From NCBI GenBank assembly GCA_026706345.1, contig JAPOYX010000281.1:1-54532 (forward strand): a stretch of DNA of 54,532 nt, in the 5' to 3' direction. Made by a program: the position numbers and the translations under genes. Of this stretch, positions 8,628 to 19,089 are shown in pieces. Every line of letters begins with the position of its first letter. Position 1 is the first letter of the stretch. Under the pieces are notes generated by a model, which was given only the letters and a program-made list of their open reading frames with translations, did no database searches and was not told where the DNA came from. The DNA is from Gemmatimonadota bacterium. GTDB taxonomy: Bacteria > JAAXHH01.

Positions 8628-8885
8628 ATGATGGAACTCGCCCAGCTTCTCCTTACACCTGTTACGCTGCTGACGGCCTTTATCTTCTTCTGGAAACAGA
8701 CCAAGGCCATAACTAACGAACTGCGACGGGAACTGAAGGCAGATATGAAGGAATTGAAGGAGGAGTTAAAGGAAGAGATCGCGTCCGTGCGCACGGAAGT
8801 TACCGCCATCCGGGTAGAAATGCACGACATGAACGGACGCCTCGGCCGCGTCGAGGGTCTGCTGAAGATAACGGATTCCGGTTGA
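8628..8885 (+). CDS. small membrane-anchored coiled-coil protein, copy 3
   Basis: This 85-residue third copy starts MMELAQLLLTP, has the same FIFFWKQ membrane-helix end, a Lys/Glu-rich heptad region (DMKELKEELKEEIASV) and the shared MHDMNGRLGRVEGLL tail. ATG 8628 follows GGAGGG by 6 nt; the adjacent ATG 8631 could also be used. The three genes are about 90 nt apart, point the same way and probably share one transcript. It converges on gatB. No family is recognised. Confidence 0.7.
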   Translation: MMELAQLLLTPVTLLTAFIFFWKQTKAITNELRRELKADMKELKEELKEEIASVRTEVTAIRVEMHDMNGRLGRVEGLLKITDSG

Positions 8886-8900
8886 TTCCCGGGAACCGTC

Positions 8901-10442
8901 TCAACCTTCCGCCAGCTTCTTCCGGAGCAACTCGTTCACCATCTTCGGATTCGCCTTGCCCTGGGTCGCGCGCATGACTTGGCCCATGAAGAAGCCCAGG
9001 AGCTTGGTTTTGCCGGCCCGGTATTCGGCGACGTCGTCCGGGTGTTCGGCGAGGATGCCGCCGACGACGCTTTCGAGTTCGCCGGTATCCGAGATCTGTA
9101 CGAGGCCCTGTTCTTCGATAACCTTGGCCGGCGCTTTGCCGGTTTCGGCCATGATGTCGAGGACGTCCTTGCCGATTTTGCCGCTGATCTTGCCTTCCTT
9201 GATCTGTCCGAGGAGCTGGGCGAGGTGATCGGGTGGAATGCGGGCTTCGAGGGTCTGCTGGTCCATGCGGTTCTCGTGCTGGACGCGCAGGAGTTCGCTG
9301 AGCATCCAGTTGCTGACGGTGCGCGCTTCGTCGGCCGCTCCGTCAACTGTTCTGCCGGCCGCTTCGCCAGCCGCGCTGCCAGCCTCATCTCTGGTTGCAT
9401 CGCGGGCTGCTGCGCCGGATGCCTGGCCGACGCATGCCTCGAAGTAGTCGGCCCGGGCCCGATTCTCCGTCAGTTGCCGCGCCATGTCCTGTGGCAGTCC
9501 GTAGTCATCGACGAAGCGCCGCATGCGAACATCGGGGAGCTCGGGCAGGTCTTCGCCGATCTCGTCCACCCAGGAACGGGCGATTTCGACGGTAACAAGA
9601 TCGGGGTCGGGGAAGTACCGGTAGTCGTGGGCTTCCTCCTTCGACCGCATGGGAAAGGTCTCTCTTTTTTCCTCGTTCCACAGGCGGGTCTGGCGCACGA
9701 CGGTACCGCCGTCGTCGAGCAGCTCGGACTGCCTGGCGATTTCGAATTCCAGCGCCCGTTCCATGGACCGCATGGAGTTCATGTTCTTGATCTCGACGAG
9801 TTCGCCCAGGGGATCGCCGGGCTTGCGGATAGACACGTTGGCGTCGCAACGCAGGCTGCCCTCATCCATATTGCCGTCGCAGACGCCGATGTACTGCAGG
9901 ATCTGCCGCAGACGGGCGAGGTAGGCCGAGGCTTCGCGGGGGCTGCGGATATCCGGCTCGCTGACGATCTCCATGAGGGGCACGCCCGTACGGTTGAAGT
10001 CGATGTAGCTCAGGTCCGGATCGTACCCGGGTTCGTTGTGGATGGACTTGCCCGCTTCCTCCTCCAGGTGGATCCGCCGAAGCCGGACGAAGCGGGGACC
10101 GTCCTCGCCCTCGATCTCGATGCCGCCGGCCAGGGAGATGGGCTCGCCCGCCCGGTCGTACTGCGAAATCTGGTAGCCCTTGGGCAGGTCCGGGTAGAAG
10201 TAGTTCTTGCGGGCGAAGGCGCTGGTTTCAGCAACATGGCCGTCCACGGCCAGGGCCATGCGGATCGTGTATTCGACGGCGCGGCGGTTCAGAACGGGCA
10301 GGACGCCGGGCATGCCGAGGCAGATGGGGCAGACGCGGCTATTCGGCTCGCAGCCGAAGGCCACCGGGCACCCGCAGAAGATCTTCGAGTTGGTCAGGAG
10401 CTGGGCGTGCACTTCGAGCCCGATTACGGATTCGTAGTTCAT
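8901..10442 (-). CDS. gatB: Asp-tRNA(Asn)/Glu-tRNA(Gln) amidotransferase subunit B
   Basis: GatB presents misacylated tRNA to the kinase/amidation site of GatCAB. The protein begins [15 protein letters not shown] and carries the Zn-binding cysteines in FCGCP and CPICLGMPG, the GatB signature [16 protein letters not shown], and the C-terminal YqeY-like tail. ATG 10442 is chosen because family proteins start just before the IGLEVHAQL strand and GGAGG precedes it; the open frame extends 16 codons further. An Ala-rich insert (around residues 350-380, with AAGEAAG and DGAADEA) is unusual for GatB and lies before the helical domain. It is transcribed after gatA with a 64-nt gap. Confidence 0.97.
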   Translation of the reverse strand: MNYESVIGLEVHAQLLTNSKIFCGCPVAFGCEPNSRVCPICLGMPGVLPVLNRRAVEYTIRMALAVDGHVAETSAFARKNYFYPDLPKGYQISQYDRAGEPISLAGGIEIEGEDGPRFVRLRRIHLEEEAGKSIHNEPGYDPDLSYIDFNRTGVPLMEIVSEPDIRSPREASAYLARLRQILQYIGVCDGNMDEGSLRCDANVSIRKPGDPLGELVEIKNMNSMRSMERALEFEIARQSELLDDGGTVVRQTRLWNEEKRETFPMRSKEEAHDYRYFPDPDLVTVEIARSWVDEIGEDLPELPDVRMRRFVDDYGLPQDMARQLTENRARADYFEACVGQASGAAARDATRDEAGSAAGEAAGRTVDGAADEARTVSNWMLSELLRVQHENRMDQQTLEARIPPDHLAQLLGQIKEGKISGKIGKDVLDIMAETGKAPAKVIEEQGLVQISDTGELESVVGGILAEHPDDVAEYRAGKTKLLGFFMGQVMRATQGKANPKMVNELLRKKLAEG

Positions 10443-10506
10443 GACCGCGTAGCCTCCGAACCTGGTGCCGCGTCGCACACTTCCATGCAATTTCTATTCT
10501 CGCCTC

Positions 10507-12084
10507 TCATGGCCGCGTAGCCTCCTCGAAGGCGTACGCTGCCCGGAGGATCCGTTCTTCGCCGAAATGCGGCCCGATGATCTGCAGGCCGATGGGCATA
10601 CCGCCGGGATCCTTACCACAGGGCAGAGAGATGGCCGGCACGCCGGCGAGGTTGATAGGTACGGTATATACATCGGACAGGTACATCTGCAGCGGGTCGT
10701 CGATCTTCTCGCCGATCCTGAAAGCGGTGGTGGGCGTGGTGGGCGCCACCAGGAGATCGACCTTCTCGAAGGCCTGGTCGAAGTCGCTCTTGATGAGCGT
10801 GCGCACGCGCTGGGCCTTGTCGTAGTAGGCGTCGTAATAGCCGGCGCTGAGCACGTAGGTGCCAAGCATGATGCGGCGTTTCACCTCGAGGCCGAACCCC
10901 CCGCTGCGGGTCGATCCGTACATGGCGTCCAGCCGGTCTTCGGGCGCGGGTGGTTGCGCGGCGACCCCACCACCTGATCCTCCGGCGGTCGCTTCAGCGG
11001 CCGTCCCTACTGCCACTTCTCCAGTCGATGCGCCGCCGACCGATCCGTCGCCGCCCGGCCCTCGAATCGACGCGCCGCCCTCGCCCCGGTACCCGTACTT
11101 CACGCCGTCGTACCGGGCCAGGTTGGAGGAGGCTTCCGCGGTGACGAGGATGTAGTACGCGGCCACGGCGTACTCGGTGTGAGGCAGGCGAACGCTTTCC
11201 ACGCGCGCGCCGAGGGATTCCATGCGTTCGATCGCCCGGTTTACGTTTTCCTTTACGGCGGCATCGAGTCCCTCGGCCATGTATTCTTCAGGCACGCCGA
11301 TGCGCACCCCTTCGATGCCCTGCTTCAGGGATGCCGTGTAGTCCGGCACCGCTTCCGAAGACGACGTGGTATCCATGGGGTCGTGGCCCGCGATGACGCC
11401 CAGGAGCCGGGCACAGTCTTCGACGTTGCGGGCCATGGGGCCGACCTGGTCGAAGGAGGATCCGTAGGCGATGATGCCGTAGCGGGAGACCCGCCCGTAG
11501 GTAGGCTTGAGCCCCACGACGCCGCAGAAGGCCGCGGGCTGGCGGATCGATCCGCCGGTGTCCTCGCCCAGGGCCAGGACCGCCGTGCCCGCCGCCAGGG
11601 CCGCGGCGGAACCGCCGCTCGAGCCGCCTGGGACCCGGTCGGTGTCCAGGGGGTTCCGGCAAACCTCGAAACTGGTGTTTTCGTTGGAGGATCCCATGCC
11701 GAACTGGTCCATGTTTGTCTTGCCGATGATCACGGCGTCCGCCTCGCGCAACCGGGCAATGACCGTGGCGTCGTATGGCGGCACGAATCCCTCGAGGATC
11801 CTGGACGCGCAGGTGGTTTCCAGGCCCTTCGTGCAGATGGCGTCCTTGATGGCGATGGGGACGCCGGCCAGTGGTCCGGTCTCTTCGCCCGCGGCGACGC
11901 GCCGGTCCACTTCCCGGGCGTCTTCGATCACCGTTTCAGGCTGGACGGCGAGATAGGCGTTTATAGCGGGGTCTTTCGCTTCGATCAGGCGCAGTACTGC
12001 CCTGGCCACCTCTTCCGCCGTCACCTCGCCCGACTTGATTCGCGGCGCCAGTTCGTGGGCCGCCATCTCGTTAAGGTGTTCCAA
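10507..12084 (-). CDS. gatA: Asp-tRNA(Asn)/Glu-tRNA(Gln) amidotransferase subunit A
   Basis: This 525-residue amidase-signature protein hydrolyses Gln to supply ammonia to GatB. The Ser-cisSer-Lys catalytic set is seen in GVPIAIKD (Lys), [11 protein letters not shown] and [17 protein letters not shown] glycine/alanine-rich insert of about 40-50 residues lies in the C-terminal half, between the YGYRGEGG stretch and [11 protein letters not shown], and is absent from ordinary GatA. GatC is not in the window. The start codon region overlaps the 3' end of the upstream VCBS-type gene by 14 nt. It forms an operon with gatB. Organisms with GatCAB usually lack GlnRS and/or AsnRS. Confidence 0.97.
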   Translation of the reverse strand: MEHLNEMAAHELAPRIKSGEVTAEEVARAVLRLIEAKDPAINAYLAVQPETVIEDAREVDRRVAAGEETGPLAGVPIAIKDAICTKGLETTCASRILEGFVPPYDATVIARLREADAVIIGKTNMDQFGMGSSNENTSFEVCRNPLDTDRVPGGSSGGSAAALAAGTAVLALGEDTGGSIRQPAAFCGVVGLKPTYGRVSRYGIIAYGSSFDQVGPMARNVEDCARLLGVIAGHDPMDTTSSSEAVPDYTASLKQGIEGVRIGVPEEYMAEGLDAAVKENVNRAIERMESLGARVESVRLPHTEYAVAAYYILVTAEASSNLARYDGVKYGYRGEGGASIRGPGGDGSVGGASTGEVAVGTAAEATAGGSGGGVAAQPPAPEDRLDAMYGSTRSGGFGLEVKRRIMLGTYVLSAGYYDAYYDKAQRVRTLIKSDFDQAFEKVDLLVAPTTPTTAFRIGEKIDDPLQMYLSDVYTVPINLAGVPAISLPCGKDPGGMPIGLQIIGPHFGEERILRAAYAFEEATRP

Positions 12085-13876
12085 ACTCCGCTCCTGAACC
12101 GTCGATGGTTGATGCGATCAGCAGGGTCACGCGATGGGGTTCTACCCCCGGCTGCTGCGTCGGCGCCCCGTGCGCGTCCCGCTGCTTGAAGGGACGATGC
12201 AGGACAATATCCTGCCTGCCGTCCCCGTTAAGGTCCGCCATCCAGGCGTATTCCTCGTCGTTGGGCAGTTCGACCGCCACCTTCTGGGGCTGTCCGGCAA
12301 AGAGGTCCGGACCCGGCACGCCGGCGTAGACGTGCATTTCCCGGTGGGTCCACTCGATCAGCAGGTCGGAGCGGCCGTTGCCGGTCACATCCCCGATGAA
12401 CAGGTTCTTGTTAAACGCCCGCCGGTATTGTTCACGGTCTGTTCGCCGGGCGTGCTTCCCTCCCTGCAGCACGAAGTCAAGGGGGACCCAGCCTGGTTCG
12501 CGGGGACTTGGCGCACCATCCAACTGAATCTTCCGGATGGCGGTGGGCCGGTCCGGGATGCGTCCCTCGCTCACCCGGTAGAACGCGAGATTGAGCCACA
12601 CGTCATCGCCCATGAAGCCTTTGATCCGCTTGAATAGACTGCTTTCGAGGTATTTGTTCTCAATCGTCGTGACGACCAGGTCGATTTCACCATCCCCGTC
12701 GAAATCACGTTGGTCCATGGCGAGTTGGATATTGCCTTCGGACCGGATCGAGATGTCGGCTTTGGGCGCGAAATGGATGCCGCCATCCGAAGTACGGCCA
12801 TCGGAGGCACGGCCATCGGAGGCACGACCTTCGGGTGCGAACCGGGTGGAGCCATCGGAGGCGCGTGAACCGTAATACACTTCATAGACGGACCGCTTGT
12901 CGGCAATACTGTCGCCTTCAAGGGCGTAGACCACCAAGTCCGCGACGCCGTCCCCGTTCAGGTCGGTGAACGAATACAAGACCCGGCCCTTCATGTCCCC
13001 GGCGGCAAGCGTGGAAAGATCGTCGGAGTCGAAACGCACGGCGGTCGTGAAGGTCACGGCCTCAGGGTCGAACAGGCCCCGATCGTCCTGGATATGCGCC
13101 TCGAAGTGGTCCCCGTTCCAGAAGACCAGGTCGACGCGGGCGTCTCCGTTGTAGTCGAACGCGTGGACGCGGCTTACGCTCCAGGGGTCGAATCGATATC
13201 CGTCGGCTCCGTAGATACGTTCTAGTACAGCGGGGGGACCGACCACCACGGGATCGGCAAATGAACCGTCGTTCAACTGTACAAATACCCTGAATCCATC
13301 GTCGTCCGGCAGGACCAGGTCGATCCGCCCATCGCCGTTCACGTCATGGGTGACGTCCACGTGCGGCACTTCGCCCGGGTGAGGGGGGTCGAAACTGGAC
13401 GTGGCGGCTGCGAGGACGACTTCTGTCGACGATTCGGGATCCCACGCGTCGAGCCGGCCCTCCCCGTACGTGATCAACCGGTCGCGGCTTCCGATGCGGG
13501 CCAGGTCGACGAACGATACTCCGGGACGAAGCCGCGCATTCGTGTTCAGCGCCCAGGTCCCGTCCTCATAGGCGTATACACGCAGGTAGGGGTCGCCGCG
13601 CTCGTCCACATGCACCACGGCGAGGTCCGCGACGTCCCTGCCCAGCAGAAATCCGGACAGTACGGTTTGCCTGGCTGCCGGCCCGATGACGACTTCCTGT
13701 TTTTCGAATGTGAATACCGGGACGGTTTGTGCTGTGGATCGCGCGGCGGCGGGGCTCGGGGCGCCTGCTAAGAGGAGTATACCCGCCGGGAATATGGCAA
13801 ATGCCAGAAACAGGGTCAGCGCCGGGCTGATGCGAACGGGGTTGAATCGGGATCGGCCTGGATATCGTTTCGTCAT
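12071..13876 (-). CDS. exported FG-GAP/VCBS repeat protein
   Basis: This 601-residue protein has an N-terminal hydrophobic signal (about 18-45, ending PSPAAARS) and at least six FG-GAP/VCBS-type units with calcium-loop motifs [57 protein letters not shown] and [10 protein letters not shown]. This gives a secreted or periplasmic beta-propeller. Around residues 340-370 there is a low-complexity insert of GRASDG-type units built on a 15-bp DNA repeat. The 3' end overlaps gatA by 14 nt, so it may be cotranscribed with gatAB, an odd pairing. The ligand is unknown. Confidence 0.85.
   Translation of the reverse strand: MTKRYPGRSRFNPVRISPALTLFLAFAIFPAGILLLAGAPSPAAARSTAQTVPVFTFEKQEVVIGPAARQTVLSGFLLGRDVADLAVVHVDERGDPYLRVYAYEDGTWALNTNARLRPGVSFVDLARIGSRDRLITYGEGRLDAWDPESSTEVVLAAATSSFDPPHPGEVPHVDVTHDVNGDGRIDLVLPDDDGFRVFVQLNDGSFADPVVVGPPAVLERIYGADGYRFDPWSVSRVHAFDYNGDARVDLVFWNGDHFEAHIQDDRGLFDPEAVTFTTAVRFDSDDLSTLAAGDMKGRVLYSFTDLNGDGVADLVVYALEGDSIADKRSVYEVYYGSRASDGSTRFAPEGRASDGRASDGRTSDGGIHFAPKADISIRSEGNIQLAMDQRDFDGDGEIDLVVTTIENKYLESSLFKRIKGFMGDDVWLNLAFYRVSEGRIPDRPTAIRKIQLDGAPSPREPGWVPLDFVLQGGKHARRTDREQYRRAFNKNLFIGDVTGNGRSDLLIEWTHREMHVYAGVPGPDLFAGQPQKVAVELPNDEEYAWMADLNGDGRQDIVLHRPFKQRDAHGAPTQQPGVEPHRVTLLIASTIDGSGAEFGTP
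12787..12866 (-). repeat. 15-bp in-frame minisatellite in VCBS protein gene
   Basis: Units like GGCCATCGGAGGCAC recur about four to five times with substitutions. They encode GRASD-type pentapeptides inside the exported FG-GAP protein. The unit size of five codons is the same as in two other exported-protein genes of this window. Confidence 0.65.
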
Positions 13877-13889
13877 CTTAATATGGGTA

Positions 13890-14165
13890 CTAGTACCACC
13901 GGTAGTAGTAAGTGGCGAAACCGATGCCGAGGATGCTGATGACGTTCACTTTCAGCGTGAACCCGAAGGTGACGGAGAATATGACGAGGGGCAGCGTCGC
14001 GGGTGGAAAGGTGTAGGTGAAGGCCTCGAGGAAGAACTGCTCCGCCATGCTGCCTGGCATGAAGTATCCGAAGAGGAGCGCGATCAACTCTCCGACGACG
14101 CTGCCGAGGATGGCGCCTACCAGGATGTAGAGTACCAGTTTACCCATCCCTTTGTATTGCGTCAT
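13890..14165 (-). CDS. small membrane protein, DUF4321-like
   Basis: This 91-residue protein has two or three hydrophobic helices (about 8-32, 55-72 and 74-86). The start MTQYKGMGKLVLYILVGAIL, a GEL.ALLFG stretch and the end GFTLKVNVISILGIG resemble the short two-helix DUF4321 family, though I rate that match as tentative. It follows pssA by about 160 nt and precedes the VCBS gene by 13 nt, all leftward. Inner-membrane location is inferred; function is unknown. Confidence 0.65.
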   Translation of the reverse strand: MTQYKGMGKLVLYILVGAILGSVVGELIALLFGYFMPGSMAEQFFLEAFTYTFPPATLPLVIFSVTFGFTLKVNVISILGIGFATYYYRWY

Positions 14166-14324
14166 GGCAGGTCTCCCTGTGGGGTGGGTGCGGTGTCTCG
14201 CATCTCGCCGAATTCATATTGTATCTTGGAGTCATTTTGTACATCGGAGTCAAATAGCGCGGGGCCATGCCGCCCTTTCCGCTCGCTCCTCCATGGTTCC
14301 CGCTCGCTCTTCCCTTGATTTCGC

Positions 14325-15083
14325 TCACTCTTCCACGGAAAGCGCCACGTCCTCGTCATGCCGGACCATGTGGATGCCCCATGCCGCGATGCCGGAGAGG
14401 ATGTACAGCAGCACGATCGGGAAGATCGTGAGCTTCGGGTCCCATACCAGGGCGACCAGGGCGACGGCGATGACAAGCAGCTTGAGGATGGACCACTTGC
14501 TCTTGAAGGCGAGCGAAGGCAGGGTTCGGTAGGACAGCGGGCTGACCATGAGAATGGACAGCAGGAGCATGAACCCCATGAACGGTCCTTCCAGGTGCAG
14601 CTCTTCCCACCGGTCCCAGCAGAAGATGACGTAGGAGGCCACGGCGATGGCCGCCACGGGGATCGGCAGTCCCATGAAGTTGTCCTTCTCCTGGTTGATC
14701 CGCTCCACCCGCCGGAGGGTCATCACGTTGAACCGGGCCAGGCGGATCGCGCCGCACATCAGGAAGAGCAGGCAGAGCACCCAGGTGATCTCGCCAAAGG
14801 GCTTCAGGGTGTAGACGAGCACCATGGGCGCCACGCCGAAGGAGACCACGTCCGCCAGGGAATCCAGTTCGATGCCGAAGCGGGTCGCCCCCTGGCTGAA
14901 GCGCGCCACCTTTCCGTCGATGGAGTCCAGCAGGGCCGCGGCGATGATGAGCCAGGGCGCCCGGCCGGGATCGCCGGTCAGGGCGTTGAACCCGTCGATG
15001 CAGTAGAAGATGGCGGATACCCCGCAGAAGATGTTGCCCAGCGTGAATACGTTCGGCAACGCGACGCGCATCCAGTTTTTCAT
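14325..15083 (-). CDS. pssA: CDP-diacylglycerol-serine O-phosphatidyltransferase
   Basis: This integral membrane enzyme makes phosphatidylserine from CDP-diacylglycerol and serine. The CDP-alcohol phosphotransferase signature DG-x2-AR-x8-G-x3-D-x3-D is complete: D56, G57, A60, R61, G70, D74 and D78 within DSIDGKVARFSQGATRFG and LDSLAD. There are about eight membrane helices, and the length (252) is typical for the integral Bacillus-type PssA. The start overlaps the psd stop by 4 nt (ATGA), so the two consecutive phosphatidylethanolamine steps are translationally coupled. Confidence 0.95.
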   Translation of the reverse strand: MKNWMRVALPNVFTLGNIFCGVSAIFYCIDGFNALTGDPGRAPWLIIAAALLDSIDGKVARFSQGATRFGIELDSLADVVSFGVAPMVLVYTLKPFGEITWVLCLLFLMCGAIRLARFNVMTLRRVERINQEKDNFMGLPIPVAAIAVASYVIFCWDRWEELHLEGPFMGFMLLLSILMVSPLSYRTLPSLAFKSKWSILKLLVIAVALVALVWDPKLTIFPIVLLYILSGIAAWGIHMVRHDEDVALSVEE

Positions 15084-15721
15084 TTGAGCACTCCCAGTAT
15101 CGTCTCGCCGCCGCGGACCCGGTCTCCGTTCTTCACCCGGATTTCCGTGCCGGCCGGCACGACTACGTCTATCCTCGAACCGAAGCGTATCAGGCCGAAC
15201 CGGTCGCCGATACGCACTTCGTCGCCCTCGTGGACGTCGCAGACGATGCGCCGGGCTACGAAGCCGACGATCTGCTTGATCAGGACGCGGCCCCTGTCCC
15301 CTTCTATGCCCAGGACCATCTGCGCGTTGTCGCCCGAGGCCTCGTCCTTGAAGGCGAGCTTGAACTTGCCTTCTATCCTCCGGCGCAGCTTGATCACGCC
15401 GCTGATCGGAATCCGGTTGACGTGCACGTTCACGATGGACAGGAACACGCTGATCTGCGTGGCCGGTCCGTCAATGAAGGGGTCGTTCCCGATCTCCTCG
15501 ACCGTCACGACCCTGCCGTCGCCGCCGGAGATCACCAGGCCTTCGCCCGGGGGCACGCACCGGGCCGGATCCCGGAAGAAGAACCCGACGAACAGGGCCA
15601 GCGCGGCAAAGACGGCCGCCAGCGCGTTCCAGATCAGACCGGGGGCCAGGTAGCCGATCACCAGGCAGCCAGCGGCAAGTGCCGCCAGGGGGATGACCAT
15701 GACCCAGCCGTCGCGTACCAT
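15080..15721 (-). CDS. psd: phosphatidylserine decarboxylase proenzyme
   Basis: This 213-residue short-type Psd converts phosphatidylserine to phosphatidylethanolamine. Two membrane helices (7-47) precede the conserved VNVHVNRIP and the self-cleavage site RFGSRIDVV: cleavage between G181 and S182 would create the pyruvoyl group. The gene lies between htrA (9-nt gap) and pssA (4-nt overlap), all leftward. Length and motifs match the archaeal/Bacteroides-like short family rather than the long E. coli form. Confidence 0.95.
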   Translation of the reverse strand: MVRDGWVMVIPLAALAAGCLVIGYLAPGLIWNALAAVFAALALFVGFFFRDPARCVPPGEGLVISGGDGRVVTVEEIGNDPFIDGPATQISVFLSIVNVHVNRIPISGVIKLRRRIEGKFKLAFKDEASGDNAQMVLGIEGDRGRVLIKQIVGFVARRIVCDVHEGDEVRIGDRFGLIRFGSRIDVVVPAGTEIRVKNGDRVRGGETILGVLK

Positions 15722-15730
15722 TCTTTATCC

Positions 15731-17116
15731 TTACAACTCGGCGATGTGCAGGGTCAGGGGCATCAGCCGGCCTTCCCGCTCGACTTCGAGTTCGATGGAA
15801 TCGCCCACCAGGCTGCCGTACAGGGCCTCCCGCGCGTCCGGGTAGCTGGCGATCGCCTCCCCGTTGATCTTCCGTATGACGTCCATGACCCGGATGCCGG
15901 CCCGGGCAGCCGGGCTTTCCGGATCGATTTCGTTGACCAGCACGCCCATCCGGTCGTCTATGTTCAGTTCCTGGGCCACGTATTCCGTGATGTCGATCAC
16001 TGACAACCCCGTCCATCCCCGCCTCGGTCCGCCGTACTGGATCAGTTCGTCCGCCACGCGCCGGACCCGGTCGATGGGTATGGCGAAGCCTACCCCTTCC
16101 GAGCCGCCGCTTTCAGAGAGGATGAAGGTGTTGATCCCTATGACCTCGCCTAGGGCGTTTACAAGCGGTCCGCCGCTGTTGCCCGGATTGATGGTCGCGT
16201 CGGTCTGGATCATGTCCCGGTAGACCGTCCTGGAGCCCTGCTCCCGGCGGAAGTCTCGGCCCACCGCGCTGACCACGCCCACGGCCACCGCCGGCTGGGC
16301 GTCCTCGATGGCCAGTCCCAGCGGATTGCCGATGGTGATGGCCCATTCACCGGCCATGATGTCGTCGGACCGGCCCAGCGCCGCCACCGGTATATCCTCG
16401 CCCTCCACGTAGAGCACGGCCAGGTCCGACATGATGTCTACGCCGACCAGGGTGCAGGCCAGGCTCCGACCGTCGGTCAGAACGGCCCGGATCCGCCGGG
16501 CCGTGTAGTCTCCCAACTGCACCACGTGGGCGTTTGTGACGATGTACCCCGCCTCGTCGATGATCACGCCCGAACCCGTGTTCGGCTCCTCGCGGGTGTA
16601 CAGTTGCGGCACCACGAAGTGGCCGAAGAAGGGGTCGTCGAACATCCGGGTGAAGCCGCGCCGCTGCATCTGGAAGGTCGCGACGATGCTCACGACCGCG
16701 GGCCCCGCCCGTTCCACCGCAGAAACGATGGTCGTCCGGCGGGACACGCTGATGGCTTCGTTGGCGGCGGCCAGTCCCGGCGGCGAAACTGCGCCTGTCA
16801 GCGGATCGCCGCGTCCGCCTGTACCGGTCGGGCCGGGCGAACTGGGCCATGCAGATGATCTGCCCTGGCCGGGCGAAGCGGCCGTTTCGGACGATTCGGA
16901 TTGCGCCGCGCCTTCTATGGATGACGGCCGGTCGGATGTCCCGTTCCCGCCCCCAGGTCCGCCGCTGATTACGTACAGCGCTTCGGGATAGGCCACCACC
17001 AGGATAACGATGCCCAGGAGCGCGCCGCCGAAGGCCGCCAGGATATACCACACCGCCATCGGGGTCCATCTCGCGGTCCAGAAGCTCCGATGGGATCTTT
17101 CGCTGTTCTGCATCAT
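15731..17116 (-). CDS. degP: DegP/HtrA-type serine protease with one PDZ domain
   Basis: This 461-residue protease is anchored by an N-terminal helix (about 23-48) and faces the periplasm. The catalytic triad is readable: H197 in TNAHVVQLG, D231 in MSDLAVLYV, S314 in NPGNSGGPLV. One PDZ domain (about 370-455) has VNEIDPESPAARAG and DVIRKINGEAI. A Gly/Pro/Ser-rich linker of about 60 residues (52-112) separates anchor and protease. One PDZ domain makes it DegS-like in layout. It lies 9 nt upstream of psd, so membrane lipid synthesis and envelope quality control may share a transcript. Confidence 0.93.
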   Translation of the reverse strand: MMQNSERSHRSFWTARWTPMAVWYILAAFGGALLGIVILVVAYPEALYVISGGPGGGNGTSDRPSSIEGAAQSESSETAASPGQGRSSAWPSSPGPTGTGGRGDPLTGAVSPPGLAAANEAISVSRRTTIVSAVERAGPAVVSIVATFQMQRRGFTRMFDDPFFGHFVVPQLYTREEPNTGSGVIIDEAGYIVTNAHVVQLGDYTARRIRAVLTDGRSLACTLVGVDIMSDLAVLYVEGEDIPVAALGRSDDIMAGEWAITIGNPLGLAIEDAQPAVAVGVVSAVGRDFRREQGSRTVYRDMIQTDATINPGNSGGPLVNALGEVIGINTFILSESGGSEGVGFAIPIDRVRRVADELIQYGGPRRGWTGLSVIDITEYVAQELNIDDRMGVLVNEIDPESPAARAGIRVMDVIRKINGEAIASYPDAREALYGSLVGDSIELEVEREGRLMPLTLHIAEL

Positions 17117-17641
17117 TCGGCACCGGGCATCCGCACCGCAACCATGCAGAATCTAAGGCAACGCTGATTTCAGTCGGAATCGCCGGGAGAAGTCCTGCGC
17201 CTGAATGACCCGGAGCAACCTTTCAAGCCGTTTCTCCGGTCCCGAAAATAGTTAATCCATATATACGCGCGGGGACCCCTCGAGTCAATACCTTTTCCGT
17301 GGGAAGGCGCGCCGTCCGGCCGTCCGGAACCCGGCATCGAAGCCCCGGGATTTGAAGTGGATTTCTTCCCGGAAGATCGGTACGCAGTCCCGGGACCGGA
17401 CCAAACTATCCGGCCAGGAGGTTAAAATGGCGTCCGGCGATTTAACAAGGATTTAACTTCAGGGAAACACTTGCGAAACAATGACGATATACATTAAGTT
17501 TGCTGAATCCGATTTTTGGCAAAATTCATCATGTCGCGGTGATGGGACCGGGCCCATCCGTCTTTTGCGGACGGACGACAGTCGGCCCGGATACTTCCAT
17601 CGTCGATTCGGACGGACCCCAACCAGGGAGGAGTAACAGTC
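17117..17641. other. divergent control region between degP and glnA
   Basis: No gene is seen in 525 bases. The region must carry the leftward degP promoter and the rightward glnA promoter. I searched for a sigma-54 GG-N10-GC site, expected for some glnA genes, and did not find a good one; no convincing sigma-70 pair either. AGGGAGGAG at 17624-17632 is the glnA ribosome site. Confidence 0.4.
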
Positions 17642-19057
17642 GTGACCCCAAACGAGGTAATCGCATACGCAAGGGACAGTGGAGCGGCGATGGTCGACTT
17701 CCGGTTCATCGACGTGCCGGGAACCTGGCAGCATTTCTCAGCGCCCATCGAAACGCTGGAAGAAGAGACCTTCGAAGAAGGCGTCGGGTTCGACGGTTCG
17801 AGCGTCCGTGGCTTCCAGACCATCGACAAGAGCGACATGATCCTGATCCCCGATCCGCTGTCGGCCAAGATCGATCCCTTCATGGAGGAGAAGACGCTGA
17901 TCCTGATCTGCAATGTCAAGGATCCGGTGACGCTTGAAATGTATACACGCGACCCGCGGTACGTCGCCCAGAAGGCCGAGGCTTACATGCAGTCCGTGGG
18001 CATCGCCGACACGGCCTATTTCGGACCGGAAGCCGAGTTCTATATCTTCGACGACGTGCGGTTCGCCCAGAAGCCGAACGCCAGCTTCCACCGGGTCGAC
18101 GCGGGCGAGGGCTGGTGGAACACGGGCCGCAACGAGGGACCGAACCTCGGCAACAAGATTCCCTACAAGCGCGGATATTTCCCCGTACCGCCGAACGATA
18201 CCCACCAGGACCTGCGTACGCGCATGGTGCTGACGCTGCGGAGCATGGGCATCGAGTCGGAAGTCCACCACCACGAAGTGGGCACGGCGGGACAGGCGGA
18301 GATCGACATACGCTTCAACACGCTGCTGCGCATGTCCGACGACCTGCTCATGTACAAGTACATCGTCAAGAACGTTGCCAGGCAGGCGGGCAAGACGGTG
18401 ACTTTCATGCCCAAGCCCATCTTCGAGGACAACGGGTCGGGCATGCACGTGCACCAGAGCCTGTGGAAGGACGGCAAGAACCTCTTCTTCGAGGCCGGCA
18501 CGTACGCCGACCTGAGCGACATGGCCCGGCACTATATCGGCGGGCTGCTCAGGCACTGCGCCTCGGTCCTGGCCTTCGCCGCGCCGACGACGAACTCCTA
18601 CCGGAGGCTCGTCCCGGGATACGAAGCGCCGATCAACCTGATCTATTCGCAGCGCAACCGCAGCGCCTGCGTGCGGATCCCCATGTATTCGAAGAGCGAG
18701 AAGGCCAAGCGGATCGAGTTCCGCACGCCGGATCCGGGGGCCAATCCCTACCTGGCCTTCACGGCCATGATGATGGCCGGCCTGGACGGTATCGAGAACC
18801 GGATCGAGCCGCCGGAGCCGATCGATCTCGATCTCTACGACCTTGAGCCGGAACAGGCCGCGGAAGTGGCCCACACGCCGCAGGACCTCGGCGAAGCGCT
18901 GGATGCCCTGGAGGAAGATCATGACTACCTCCTCAAGGGCGATGTGTTCACGCCGGACCTGATCGAGACCTACCTCGATTACAAGCGGGAGAACGAGCTG
19001 GACCAGATTCGCCTGCGTCCACACCCGTGGGAGTTCGGTCTCTACTACGACATTTAG
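17642..19057 (+). CDS. glnA: type I glutamine synthetase
   Basis: This 471-residue enzyme makes glutamine from glutamate, ammonia and ATP. Signatures include [11 protein letters not shown], the ammonia/glutamate region PEAEFYIFD, the ATP site [18 protein letters not shown] and [28 protein letters not shown] places Tyr399 where class I-beta enzymes are adenylylated, agreeing with a GlnE-like gene directly downstream. The GTG start is set by AGGGAGGAG 9 nt upstream and the family N-terminus. The gene ends before a clear intrinsic terminator, so the downstream gene may be read through or have its own promoter. Confidence 0.98.
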   Translation: MTPNEVIAYARDSGAAMVDFRFIDVPGTWQHFSAPIETLEEETFEEGVGFDGSSVRGFQTIDKSDMILIPDPLSAKIDPFMEEKTLILICNVKDPVTLEMYTRDPRYVAQKAEAYMQSVGIADTAYFGPEAEFYIFDDVRFAQKPNASFHRVDAGEGWWNTGRNEGPNLGNKIPYKRGYFPVPPNDTHQDLRTRMVLTLRSMGIESEVHHHEVGTAGQAEIDIRFNTLLRMSDDLLMYKYIVKNVARQAGKTVTFMPKPIFEDNGSGMHVHQSLWKDGKNLFFEAGTYADLSDMARHYIGGLLRHCASVLAFAAPTTNSYRRLVPGYEAPINLIYSQRNRSACVRIPMYSKSEKAKRIEFRTPDPGANPYLAFTAMMMAGLDGIENRIEPPEPIDLDLYDLEPEQAAEVAHTPQDLGEALDALEEDHDYLLKGDVFTPDLIETYLDYKRENELDQIRLRPHPWEFGLYYDI

Positions 19058-19089
19058 GTCGTACGGCCGTAGCGTTTCATCGTAACTTG

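Larger units (their letters stand above)
7913..8885 (+). repeat. tandem triplication of a small-gene unit
   Basis: Three diverged direct copies of a roughly 250-310 bp unit. Each has a GGAGG ribosome site and a gene with near-identical ends (AT.TTCTTCTGGAAACAG early; GAAATGCACGACAT.AACGG late). Copies 2 and 3 also share leader sequence around 'CTGCGTCCCT', so the duplicated unit includes the leader and not just the gene. Confidence 0.75.

Noticed and set aside
7898-8830. 310-codon minus-strand frame across all three small genes
   Set aside because: Open only because the three coiled-coil genes share the same codon pattern; the plus-strand frames have conserved ends and ribosome sites.
8979-10520. 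Long open frame on the plus strand opposite gatB
   Set aside because: GC-rich codon-position shadow of gatB; no recognisable domain, no ribosome site.
17459-17530. Sigma-54 promoter before glnA
   Set aside because: GG and GC elements are not at the required 10-nt spacing.
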